DNA from: Paracoccaceae bacterium
Lineage (GTDB): Bacteria > Pseudomonadota > Alphaproteobacteria > Rhodobacterales > Rhodobacteraceae
Reading direction: 5' to 3'
DNA length: 23,467 nt
Assembly (NCBI GenBank): GCA_021648225.1
Contig: JAKITE010000033.1
Location: 1 to 23,467, forward strand
The first letter of the stretch is position 1; each line of letters starts with the position of its first letter. Below the pieces are notes generated by a model, which searched no databases, was not told the origin of the DNA, and was given only the letters and a program-made list of their open reading frames with translations. A program made the translations under genes and the position numbers. Of this stretch, positions 6,614 through 13,598 are shown one piece after another.

Positions 6614-7051
6614 ATGCTCAAGCTGCTTAATCTTTCGTTATTGGTTTTATTTCCCGTTGCGTGGTTTGCGCCAATGGCCAATGCAGGCCTGTTGCCATGG
6701 TTTGGCCGCACGGATATCAGCGTCATCACCAGCATTTCCTCGCTTTGGGAAACCGATGTTTTTCTGGCAAGCCTTGTTGCTGGCTTTGCCATTGTCGCGC
6801 CTACCCTTAAAACCCTGCTTTTGGCGGCGATTCATCTGGGCTGGCTGGGCAGCAATATGCTGGATGCTTTGGCGATACTGGCCAAGCTGGCCATGGCCGA
6901 TATTTTCCTGATTGCGCTGTTGATTGTGATGGCCAAAGGCGTCGGCATTGGCCAAATAGAAACCGGCTGGGGCATTTACCTGTTTACGTTTTGCGTGATG
7001 TTGTCGATGCTGGTTACCGAGCTGACCAAAAAACAAATGAAAGCCCATTAA
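6614..7051 (+). CDS. PqiA-family (paraquat-inducible protein A) single-domain membrane protein
   Basis: The 145-residue protein fits one PqiA/LetA domain. It has an N-terminal hydrophobic segment ending before residue 25, SSLWETD (42-48), helix 2 with APTLK (62-66) at its end, MADIFLIALLIV (94-105), and a last helix around 119-135. Family members work with MCE proteins (PqiB, LetB) in lipid transport between the membranes. E. coli PqiA carries two such domains plus Cys-rich zinc ribbons; neither the second domain nor the Cys motifs are present. I chose the ATG at 6614 over the upstream frame, which runs through the REPIN, because GGAAAGA at 6604-6610 is a plausible ribosome binding site. The stop overlaps the radA start (TAATG). 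Lying behind mlaEF suggests an envelope lipid role. Confidence 0.75.
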   Translation: MLKLLNLSLLVLFPVAWFAPMANAGLLPWFGRTDISVITSISSLWETDVFLASLVAGFAIVAPTLKTLLLAAIHLGWLGSNMLDALAILAKLAMADIFLIALLIVMAKGVGIGQIETGWGIYLFTFCVMLSMLVTELTKKQMKAH

Positions 7052-8424
7052 TGGCCAAGGCAAAAACCACCTTTACCTGTTCCAATTGCGGCACCACCCA
7101 TAAAAAATGGGCGGGGCAATGTGATAATTGCAAACAATGGAACACCGTGCAGGAAGAATCGGCGCTGGCCACCGGCCCCGAGGGCAAAACGCTCGGCGTC
7201 TCCAAGGGCCGCAAGATTAAGCTATCCGAGCTTTCCGCCACCGACGCGCCCCTGCCGCGCATGAAATCCGGTGCAGAAGAACTCGACCGCGTGCTTGGCG
7301 GCGGTATGGTGCCTGCATCCGCCATTCTGGTTGGCGGCGATCCGGGCATTGGCAAATCGACCCTGATGCTGCAACTGGCGGCGGCTTTTGCCAATAACGG
7401 CCAAAAGGTCATTTATATTTCCGGTGAAGAATCCGCTGCACAAATTCGCATGCGCGCGGCGCGGCTGGGCAAATCGGATGCGCCTGTGCAACTGGCCAAT
7501 GAAACCAATGTCCGTGATATTATCACCACGCTGGATGCCGAACGCCCTGCCCTTGCGATTATTGATTCCATTCAAACCATGTGGGCTGATCATGTCGGTT
7601 CGGCCCCCGGCTCGGTCAGCCAAGTGCGGGCCTGCGCCCATGAACTGACCAGTTTTGCCAAAAAACGCGGGGTTTCGATTGTGTTGGTCGGGCATGTCAC
7701 CAAAGACGGGCAAATCGCCGGGCCGCGCGTGGTGGAACATATGGTGGATACGGTGCTTTATTTTGAAGGCGAGCGCGGCCATCAGTTCCGCATTTTGCGC
7801 GCGGTCAAAAACCGGTTTGGCCCTGCCGATGAAATCGGCGTGTTTGAAATGACCGGCGGCGGTCTGGTCGAGGTCAAAAACCCCTCGGCCCTGTTTTTAT
7901 CCGAACGCGACAAACCTGCGCCGGGTGCGGTGGTGTTTGCGGGCATCGAGGGCACCCGCACGGTTCTGGTTGAAATTCAGGCTTTGGTGGCCAAATCATC
8001 GCTTGGCAGCCCGCGCCGTGCGGTTGTGGGTTGGGATTCTGGGCGTTTGGCGATGATACTGGCGGTGCTGGAATCGCGCTGTGGCATTTCCTTTGGCAAT
8101 CTGGATGTTTATCTGAACATCGCGGGCGGCATGCGCATATCCGAACCAGCCGCCGATCTGGCGGTTGCGGCGGCGCTTATTTCGGCGCGGCAAGATAATC
8201 CGCTACCAGCCGATTCGGTCTGTTTTGGCGAAATCAGCCTGTCGGGTGCGTTGCGCCCCATCAACCAGCCCGAAAATAGGCTGAAAGAAGCCGAAAAGCT
8301 GGGTTTTTCACAAGCATTCGCACCTTCGTTGATGAAGACTGTGGGAGAATCAGGCATAAGCGTGCAAAAGTTCGACAATATTGCCGATTTTATAGAAAAT
8401 CGTTTTGGCGTGATCGACGATTAG
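7051..8424 (+). CDS. radA: DNA repair protein RadA
   Basis: RecA-related ATPase that processes recombination intermediates and drives branch migration. The 457-residue protein has the N-terminal zinc ribbon (Cys10, Cys13, Cys24, Cys27), Walker A GGDPGIGKST (95-104), Walker B LAIIDSIQTMW, the RadA-specific motif KNRFG (253-257) and a C-terminal Lon-like domain (GDLDVYLNIAGGMRI-type region). The open frame extends 20 codons upstream into the pqiA-like gene. The ATG at 7051 gives the normal MAKAKTTFTCSNCG start and overlaps the upstream stop by one base (TAATG), implying coupled translation. cvpA follows after 12 nt. Confidence 0.97.
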   Translation: MAKAKTTFTCSNCGTTHKKWAGQCDNCKQWNTVQEESALATGPEGKTLGVSKGRKIKLSELSATDAPLPRMKSGAEELDRVLGGGMVPASAILVGGDPGIGKSTLMLQLAAAFANNGQKVIYISGEESAAQIRMRAARLGKSDAPVQLANETNVRDIITTLDAERPALAIIDSIQTMWADHVGSAPGSVSQVRACAHELTSFAKKRGVSIVLVGHVTKDGQIAGPRVVEHMVDTVLYFEGERGHQFRILRAVKNRFGPADEIGVFEMTGGGLVEVKNPSALFLSERDKPAPGAVVFAGIEGTRTVLVEIQALVAKSSLGSPRRAVVGWDSGRLAMILAVLESRCGISFGNLDVYLNIAGGMRISEPAADLAVAAALISARQDNPLPADSVCFGEISLSGALRPINQPENRLKEAEKLGFSQAFAPSLMKTVGESGISVQKFDNIADFIENRFGVIDD

Positions 8425-8436
8425 GAGACAAATAAT

Positions 8437-9045
8437 ATGGAAGACTATACAATTATCGACGGGATCGTTGTTGCCATCCTGCTGATTTCAGGATTTCTGG
8501 CATTTGCGCGCGGCATTGTGCGCGAGGTGCTATCGATTGCCGGCTGGGCCGGTGCGGCGGTGATTGCCTTTGTGTTGGCCCCAAAGGGCAAAGACCTGGT
8601 TTATGAAATTCCGGTCATCAGCGGCTTTGTTGACGGTTCTTGCAATATTGCCCTGATTGTATCTTTTGCGGTGATCTTTGTATTGGCGTTGATTGTGATT
8701 TCGCTGTTCACACCGCTGTTGGCCAGCGTTGTTTCAGGCTCTGCACTGGGGCTGATCGACAAAGGCTTCGGGTTTTTGTTTGGCCTCGCGCGCGGCGTAT
8801 TATTGGTGATTGTCGGGCTGTTTGTTTATGACATGCTGATGCCCGAAGGCGAAGGCATTGATCTGATTGATGAATCCAAAACCGTGGTGGTTCTGGCAGA
8901 TTCCCAAACCCGTTTGGCAGCCGAGGTCGAGGGATCCGCAATACCCGAATGGTTCATTGCCCGCTTTGAAGAACTGACCAGCGCCTGTAGCGCCAGCGGT
9001 GCAGACACCATACCCGAAACGCCGGTGGTTCCTGAAACAAATTAA
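8437..9045 (+). CDS. cvpA: CvpA family membrane protein
   Basis: Inner-membrane protein of the CvpA family, known from colicin V production and envelope stress tolerance; its molecular activity is not firmly known. The 202-residue protein begins DYTIIDGIVVAILLISGFLA and shows the family's ARGIVREVLSIAGW segment and four hydrophobic helices, followed by a hydrophilic tail of about 65 residues. AGGAG at 8423-8427 overlaps the radA stop and precedes the ATG by 9 nt. cvpA next to purF is a conserved pair in many proteobacteria, but here purF has its own promoter. Confidence 0.93.
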   Translation: MEDYTIIDGIVVAILLISGFLAFARGIVREVLSIAGWAGAAVIAFVLAPKGKDLVYEIPVISGFVDGSCNIALIVSFAVIFVLALIVISLFTPLLASVVSGSALGLIDKGFGFLFGLARGVLLVIVGLFVYDMLMPEGEGIDLIDESKTVVVLADSQTRLAAEVEGSAIPEWFIARFEELTSACSASGADTIPETPVVPETN

Positions 9046-9062
9046 TCAAAAACAATCAACGG

Positions 9063-9091
9063 GTGACAGGGCAATTTTGCGCGTCTATAAG
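9063..9091 (+). promoter_or_regulatory. sigma-70 type promoter of purF
   Basis: GTGACA (9063-9068) and TATAAG (9086-9091) each match the -35 and -10 consensus at five of six positions, with the ideal 17-bp spacer. It lies in the 78-nt gap between cvpA and purF and would start transcription about 25 nt before the purF ATG. Confidence 0.7.
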
Positions 9092-9100
9092 ATGCGCAAA
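9076..9100. promoter_or_regulatory. operator-like inverted repeat over the purF -10 box
   Basis: TTTGCGC (9076-9082) and GCGCAAA (9094-9100) are perfect reverse complements with an 11-nt spacer. The repeat is centred on 9088, within the -10 hexamer, where a bound repressor would block RNA polymerase. I do not recognise it as a site for a named regulator. Confidence 0.5.
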
Positions 9101-9123
9101 CAGTCCCCAGCACGAGCAATCAT

Positions 9124-10632
9124 ATGACCCTGCCCCCGATGCCCGACCTTTATCTAAACCCGTTTGACGACGACAAGCTAAAGGAAGAATGCGGCATATT
9201 CGGCATTAATTGCGTGGCCGAGGCCGCCAATTTTGTTGCCCTTGGCCTGCATGCCCTGCAACATCGCGGCCAAGAAGCAGGCGGCATTGTTTCTTATGCC
9301 CCCGATGCCGGTTTTAATTCAGTGCGCCGGTTTGGCTATGTGCGCGATAATTTTACCAAAGCCAGCCTGATGAAATCTCTGCCCGGTGAATTGGCCATTG
9401 GCCATGTGCGCTATTCCACCAGCGGCTCCAAAGGGCAAACCGCCATTCGCGATGTGCAGCCATTATTTGCCGAGCTGTCCATGGGCGGCGTCGCCATTGC
9501 CCATAACGGCAATCTGACCAACGCGCTGGCGCTGCGGCGCGAATTGATCGAACACGGATCGATTTTCCAAAGCAGCTCTGATTCCGAATGTATCGTGCAT
9601 TTGATGGCGCGATCCTTTCAAAAAAACATCCCCGAGCGGCTAAAAGACGCCCTGCGCCGGGTTGAGGGCGCGTTTTCAGTGGTGGCCATGACCCGCACCA
9701 AATTGATGGGCGTGCGCGATGCGCTTGGCGTGCGGCCGCTTATGCTGGGCAAGCTGGGCGATGCGTATGTGCTGGCCTCGGAAACCTGTGCATTTGATAT
9801 TATCGGCGCCGATTTCATTCGTGAGATTGAACCGGGCGAAATGGTGGTAATAACCGGTGGCAAGGTCGAAAGTTCGTTTCCTTTTGCACCGGCGCCCTCA
9901 AGGTTTTGCATTTTTGAACATGTGTATTTCAGCCGCCCCGACAGCATTCTGGGCGGTCGCTCGGTCTATGAAACCCGCCGTCGTATCGGGGTTGAGCTGG
10001 CCAAAGAGGCGCCGGTTGATGCCGATTATGTCTGCCCTGTGCCCGATAGCGGCACACCGGCCGCGATTGGATATTCCCAGCAAAGCGGCATTCCCTATGC
10101 CATGGGGATTATTCGTAATCAATATATGGGCCGCACCTTTATCGAACCGTCAGACCAGATCCGCAATATGGGCGTGCGGTTAAAGCTGAATGTGAACCGT
10201 GCGCTGATCAAAGGCAAACGGGTGATTTTGGTGGATGATTCCATTGTGCGCGGGACTACGACGCAGAAAATCAAAGACATGTTTATGGATGCGGGCGCGG
10301 CTGCGGTGCATTTTCGCATTGCCTCGCCACCTACACAATGGCCCTGTTTTTATGGGGTTGATACACCAGAGCGCAGCAAATTATTGGCCAGCCAGATGAC
10401 TGTTAAACAAATGCGCGAACATCTGGGAGTTGATTCACTGGAATTTATTTCCCTGGACGGCATGTATCGCGCCGTTGGCGATGCGGCCCGAAATAATGCC
10501 CAGCCCCAATATTGCGATGCCTGTTTTAGCGGCGAATATCCGGTGCGCCCTACCGATATGCTGGCAGCTGAAAAGATCAGCCTGTCAGGGGAAAACCAGC
10601 CGGTTTTTGAATTTAGCGAGACCGAAACATAA
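9124..10632 (+). CDS. purF: amidophosphoribosyltransferase
   Basis: First committed step of purine synthesis: PRPP plus glutamine to phosphoribosylamine. The 502-residue protein has an N-terminal glutamine amidotransferase domain with catalytic Cys23 in EECGIFGI, so a 22-residue propeptide must be removed for activity. The PRTase domain carries VILVDDSIVRGTT (367-379). Four cysteines, Cys262 (RFCIFEH), Cys408 (WPCFYG), Cys464 and Cys467 (YCDAC), match the [4Fe-4S] ligand pattern of the B. subtilis-type enzyme; the E. coli type lacks them. The start has no clear ribosome binding site; an in-frame ATG at 9139 is possible, giving a propeptide of 17 residues. A bidirectional terminator follows the stop. 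Confidence 0.96.
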   Translation: MTLPPMPDLYLNPFDDDKLKEECGIFGINCVAEAANFVALGLHALQHRGQEAGGIVSYAPDAGFNSVRRFGYVRDNFTKASLMKSLPGELAIGHVRYSTSGSKGQTAIRDVQPLFAELSMGGVAIAHNGNLTNALALRRELIEHGSIFQSSSDSECIVHLMARSFQKNIPERLKDALRRVEGAFSVVAMTRTKLMGVRDALGVRPLMLGKLGDAYVLASETCAFDIIGADFIREIEPGEMVVITGGKVESSFPFAPAPSRFCIFEHVYFSRPDSILGGRSVYETRRRIGVELAKEAPVDADYVCPVPDSGTPAAIGYSQQSGIPYAMGIIRNQYMGRTFIEPSDQIRNMGVRLKLNVNRALIKGKRVILVDDSIVRGTTTQKIKDMFMDAGAAAVHFRIASPPTQWPCFYGVDTPERSKLLASQMTVKQMREHLGVDSLEFISLDGMYRAVGDAARNNAQPQYCDACFSGEYPVRPTDMLAAEKISLSGENQPVFEFSETET

Positions 10633-10637
10633 GCCAT

Positions 10638-10670
10638 AAAAAAAGCCCCGCAAAAGCGAGGCTTTTCTTT
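10638..10670. terminator. bidirectional terminator between purF and bioY
   Basis: GCCCCGC (10645-10651) pairs with GCGAGGC (10656-10662), with one mismatch, around an AAAA loop. It is flanked by seven A residues on the left and a T-rich run on the right, so it can terminate both the purF and the convergent bioY transcripts. Confidence 0.85.
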
Positions 10671-10683
10671 GCTTCAAAAACAT

Positions 10684-11274
10684 CTAGCCTTTGATGCGTT
10701 TCACAATTGCCCAAGCTGCAGGAAGCAACAGCGCGGCCAGCGCGATTTTCAATACATCCCCCATAAGAAACGGCGCAACACCTTTGGCAAAGGCTGTGGA
10801 AATATCCATGCCATAAAGATAGCTAAGCCACGCCATGCCCGGAATATAGATAAACGCATTGGCAACCACCAAAACAGGAACCAGCTTGATCATGGAGCGA
10901 TCCCAGCCCTTGGTTGCCGCATAAGCCAACACCAGCAAGGCCAGCACAAAACCAACCAGATACCCGCCAGTGCTGCCGGTCATATAGGTCCAGCCATTCA
11001 GCGCAGCAGAAGAATTGGCAAAAACATCAAAGCCAAGCGCGCCGATAATCAGATATCCGATAATCGTAGCAAGCCCCAAACGCGGGCCATACGCCGCGCC
11101 AATGGTTAGCACTGCAAATGTGCCCATCGATACAGGCACAGGCGTATTTGGCAGCGGCACTTTGATTTTGGCGGCAATCGCCATCAATGCAATTCCGGCC
11201 ACAACCAGAACCACCTGCCGCATGAGTGAACCGGAGCGCCAGAACGCATCTGAAAGTGTCATATAGTTGGTCAT
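10684..11274 (-). CDS. bioY: biotin transporter BioY
   Basis: Membrane protein that takes up biotin, either alone or as the S component of an ECF transporter with BioM and BioN, which are not in this window. The 196-residue protein has about six hydrophobic helices and BioY features: a PLPNTPVPVSMGTFAVL loop after helix 1, a GPRLGLATIIGYL stretch and the TGSTGGYLVGF motif. I chose the ATG at 11274 (MTNYMTLSD). AAGGGG (reverse complement of 11281-11286) then has a 6-nt spacer, whereas an in-frame ATG at 11280 would touch it. I looked for the BioR-type palindrome TTATnnATAA upstream and did not find it. It is divergent from the SDR gene. Confidence 0.9.
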   Translation of the reverse strand: MTNYMTLSDAFWRSGSLMRQVVLVVAGIALMAIAAKIKVPLPNTPVPVSMGTFAVLTIGAAYGPRLGLATIIGYLIIGALGFDVFANSSAALNGWTYMTGSTGGYLVGFVLALLVLAYAATKGWDRSMIKLVPVLVVANAFIYIPGMAWLSYLYGMDISTAFAKGVAPFLMGDVLKIALAALLLPAAWAIVKRIKG

Positions 11275-11293
11275 TATCATCCCCTTGGGTTTC

Positions 11294-11307
11294 GCTAAGG
11301 TGTTAGC
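11294..11307. promoter_or_regulatory. short inverted repeat in the bioY leader
   Basis: GCTAA (11294-11298) and TTAGC (11303-11307) form a 5-bp palindrome with a 4-nt spacer, 20 nt before the bioY start. It could be an operator or a leader hairpin. On the plus strand it runs into CCTTTTT but no plus-strand gene precedes it. Confidence 0.3.
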
Positions 11308-11387
11308 CCTTTTTGACTGGAACCGCCGCAATATTCAAGCGATGATGTTGCCCTGCTACAAAAATACCCGTTGAAAACCGCTTTGCA

Positions 11388-12062
11388 ATGGGCCAAACCA
11401 CCGGCATGATTGATCAAACCAAAATTGCGCTGGTTACCGGCGCCTCGCGCGGGCTGGGCTATGCCACCGCGCTTAAGCTTTCCGAAACCGGATACCATAT
11501 CATCGCGGTCGCGCGCACCTTGGGCGGGCTGGAAGAACTGGCTGACGTGATTGAAGCCAACGGCAAAACCATCACCGTTGCAGCCATGGACGTAACCAAC
11601 GAGCAAAACCTGCAACAGCTTTGCCTGTCGATTTTTGAGCGCTGGGGCCATCTTGACCTGTTGGTGCATTGCGCCAGCCACGCGCCTTTGTTGACGCCAG
11701 CCACGCAAATCACTGCCAAAGATTTTGACACAACATTCAATACCAATGCCCGCGCGACCAGCCGCATTATCGCGCTAACAGAATCCCTGTTGCGGGTTGC
11801 ACCGGATGGCAAGGCAGTGTTCATCAATGATCCACGCGCAGGCGGGCAGTTTTTCGGGGCCTATGGCGCATCCAAAGCCGCCGCCAATTCATTGGTCGAA
11901 AGCTGGGTCAAGGAAACCAAAAACCTGAAACCGGATGTTTTCCTGTTCACCCCGAACCCGATGCCAACCGCCACGCGGGCACGGTTTTTTCCCGGCGAAG
12001 ATAAATCAGGATTATCCGCCCCCATGGACGAGGCCGAACGGCTTATCGCTTCTATTTCGTAA
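11388..12062 (+). CDS. short-chain dehydrogenase/reductase family protein, catalytic Ser missing
   Basis: Rossmann-fold SDR protein of 224 residues. The cofactor motif TGASRGLG (17-24), MDVT (67-70), the Asn of FNTN (120) and the catalytic pair YGASK (Tyr159, Lys163) are all present. The usual catalytic Ser about 13 residues before the Tyr is absent; that region reads VFINDPRAGGQF. HCASH (94-98) replaces the common NNAG. It may be an enzyme with unusual chemistry or a binding or regulatory protein. I chose the ATG at 11388; the ATG at 11406 (MIDQTK) is also possible, as neither has a clear ribosome binding site. It converges on der. Substrate unknown. Confidence 0.82.
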   Translation: MGQTTGMIDQTKIALVTGASRGLGYATALKLSETGYHIIAVARTLGGLEELADVIEANGKTITVAAMDVTNEQNLQQLCLSIFERWGHLDLLVHCASHAPLLTPATQITAKDFDTTFNTNARATSRIIALTESLLRVAPDGKAVFINDPRAGGQFFGAYGASKAAANSLVESWVKETKNLKPDVFLFTPNPMPTATRARFFPGEDKSGLSAPMDEAERLIASIS

Positions 12063-12070
12063 AAATATCC

Positions 12071-12113
12071 TAGGGGGAATTGGCGCAAGCCAATGGGGGA
12101 TAAAATCCCCCTA
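12071..12113. repeat. nested inverted repeats between SDR gene and der
   Basis: Three pairings overlap here: ATTGGC/GCCAAT (12079-12084 and 12089-12094) with a GCAA tetraloop; GGGGGAT/ATCCCCC (12095-12101 and 12105-12111); and an outer TAGGGGGA/TCCCCCTA (12071-12078 and 12106-12113). The outer right arm includes the der stop codon. The structure serves the convergent 3' ends, without clear T-tracts, so it is not a classic terminator. Confidence 0.6.
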
Positions 12114-13526
12114 ATGTATCCGCCGCTTGGCAGCCTTTGCCGCATAAGGGTTATCCCCGCCACGCAAAAACAGCCGGATCGGCGTGCCGGGCATATCAAA
12201 CGCCTCGCGCAACCCATTCACCAAAAACCGCTTATAGCTTTCCGGCACTTTGTCCGGCACCGAAGTAAACACCACAAAAGTCGGCGGGCGGGTTTTTACT
12301 TGTGTCATATACCGCATTTTAATGCGCCGCCCCGATGGTGCGGGCGGCGGGTGTTGTTCCAGTTGCAGCCTTAGCCAACGATTCAGACGCGCGGTTGAAA
12401 TACGGGTATTCCAGACCTCGTGCGCCTGCGTGATTGCATTATAAAGCCGGTCAATGCCCTTGCCGGTCAGGGCTGAAACCATCACCATCGGCGCGCCGCG
12501 CAACTGCGGCAGCAAACGACCAAACCGTTCGCGCAGGTCTTTTAGCTTGATCTGTTTTTCGGTTTCCAGATCCCATTTATTGACAGCCAGCACCACCGCC
12601 CTGCCCTCGCGCTCAGCCAAATCGGCGATGCGCAAATCCTGTTGTTCAAACGGCACTTGCACATCCAGCAACACCACCACGACCTCGGCAAATTTCACAG
12701 CGCGCAAACCATCAGACACCGACAGCTTTTCCAGTTTTTCCTGCACCTTGGCTTTTTTGCGCATGCCTGCTGTGTCAAAAATCCGGAAATCACGGCCTTC
12801 CCAATTGGTATTTACCGAAATGGAATCACGGGTAATACCGGCCTCGGGGCCGGTCAGCAGGCGTTCTTCGCCGATGATCTGGTTAATCAGGGTTGATTTC
12901 CCCGCATTGGGGCGGCCCACCACAGCAATTTGCAAAGGGCGATCATCAGGGATGACGGCGGCAAAACCTTCTTCGTCAACCTCGTCGGAAATATCGATAT
13001 TGGTTTCAGGCTCGAAACTTTTTTCTTCAAATGAATCCGATATCGGCATTAGAATTTGATACAGGTCTTCCATGCCCTCGCCATGTTCAGCCGAAAGCTG
13101 CACAGGCTCGCCCAGACCCAGCGAAAAAGCCTCGTAAAATCCGGCCTCGCCGGCTTTGCCCTCGGCCTTGTTGGCGGCGACAATCACCCGATCCGCCCGT
13201 TTGCGCAGAATTTCGGCAAATACCAGATCATCAGGCGTGACGCCTTGGCGCGCATCAATCATAAACAGGCACACATCGGCCATATCTACGGCGCGTTCGG
13301 TCAATGCGCGCATCCGGCCTTGCAGGCTTTCATCCGTGGCTTGCTCCAACCCTGCGGTGTCAATCACGGTAAAGCGCAAATCCGCCAAACGCGCCGCGCC
13401 TTCGCGCAAATCGCGGGTTACACCGGGTTGGTCGTCTACCAAGGCCAGTTTTTTGCCAACCAGACGGTTAAACAGCGTGGATTTACCAACATTCGGACGA
13501 CCGACTATGGCCAGAGTAAATGACAT
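12111..13526 (-). CDS. der: ribosome biogenesis GTPase Der
   Basis: Essential GTPase (EngA) with tandem G domains that assists 50S subunit assembly. The 471-residue protein has a first G1 motif GRPNVGKST (9-17), DTAGL (56-60) and NKAE (119-122, in place of NKxD). The second set reads GRPNAGKST (204-212), DTAGM (251-255) and NKWD (316-319). A KH-like RNA-binding domain at the end contains PPAPSGRRIKMRYMTQ. An acidic linker of about 25 residues (from 167) joins the G domains. The frame is open 14 codons upstream; the ATG at 13526 gives the standard MSFTLAIVGRPN start. It is the last gene of yfgM-bamB-der, 68 nt behind bamB. Confidence 0.96.
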   Translation of the reverse strand: MSFTLAIVGRPNVGKSTLFNRLVGKKLALVDDQPGVTRDLREGAARLADLRFTVIDTAGLEQATDESLQGRMRALTERAVDMADVCLFMIDARQGVTPDDLVFAEILRKRADRVIVAANKAEGKAGEAGFYEAFSLGLGEPVQLSAEHGEGMEDLYQILMPISDSFEEKSFEPETNIDISDEVDEEGFAAVIPDDRPLQIAVVGRPNAGKSTLINQIIGEERLLTGPEAGITRDSISVNTNWEGRDFRIFDTAGMRKKAKVQEKLEKLSVSDGLRAVKFAEVVVVLLDVQVPFEQQDLRIADLAEREGRAVVLAVNKWDLETEKQIKLKDLRERFGRLLPQLRGAPMVMVSALTGKGIDRLYNAITQAHEVWNTRISTARLNRWLRLQLEQHPPPAPSGRRIKMRYMTQVKTRPPTFVVFTSVPDKVPESYKRFLVNGLREAFDMPGTPIRLFLRGGDNPYAAKAAKRRIH

Positions 13527-13552
13527 GGGGTTTGCCTTTGAAAACAGGATCA

Positions 13553-13598
13553 GGGGCCAATGCCCCAAGCTGCGCTTACTATAGGGTAAAAACCCTAT
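13553..13598. other. two hairpins in the bamB-der gap
   Basis: GGGGC/GCCCC (13553-13557 and 13562-13566) with a CAAT loop, and ATAGGGT/ACCCTAT (13581-13587 and 13592-13598) with a 4-nt loop, fill much of the 68-nt space between the two genes. The second includes the bamB stop codon. Neither is followed by a T-tract on the minus strand, so they look like processing or stability elements. Confidence 0.5.

Noticed and set aside
7222..7782. Antisense frame of 186 codons in radA
   Set aside because: No start signal or domain, and radA on the other strand is certain.
11290..11315. Plus-strand hairpin followed by TTTTT as a terminator
   Set aside because: No plus-strand gene lies upstream (purF already ends at its own terminator); it is better read as part of the bioY leader.
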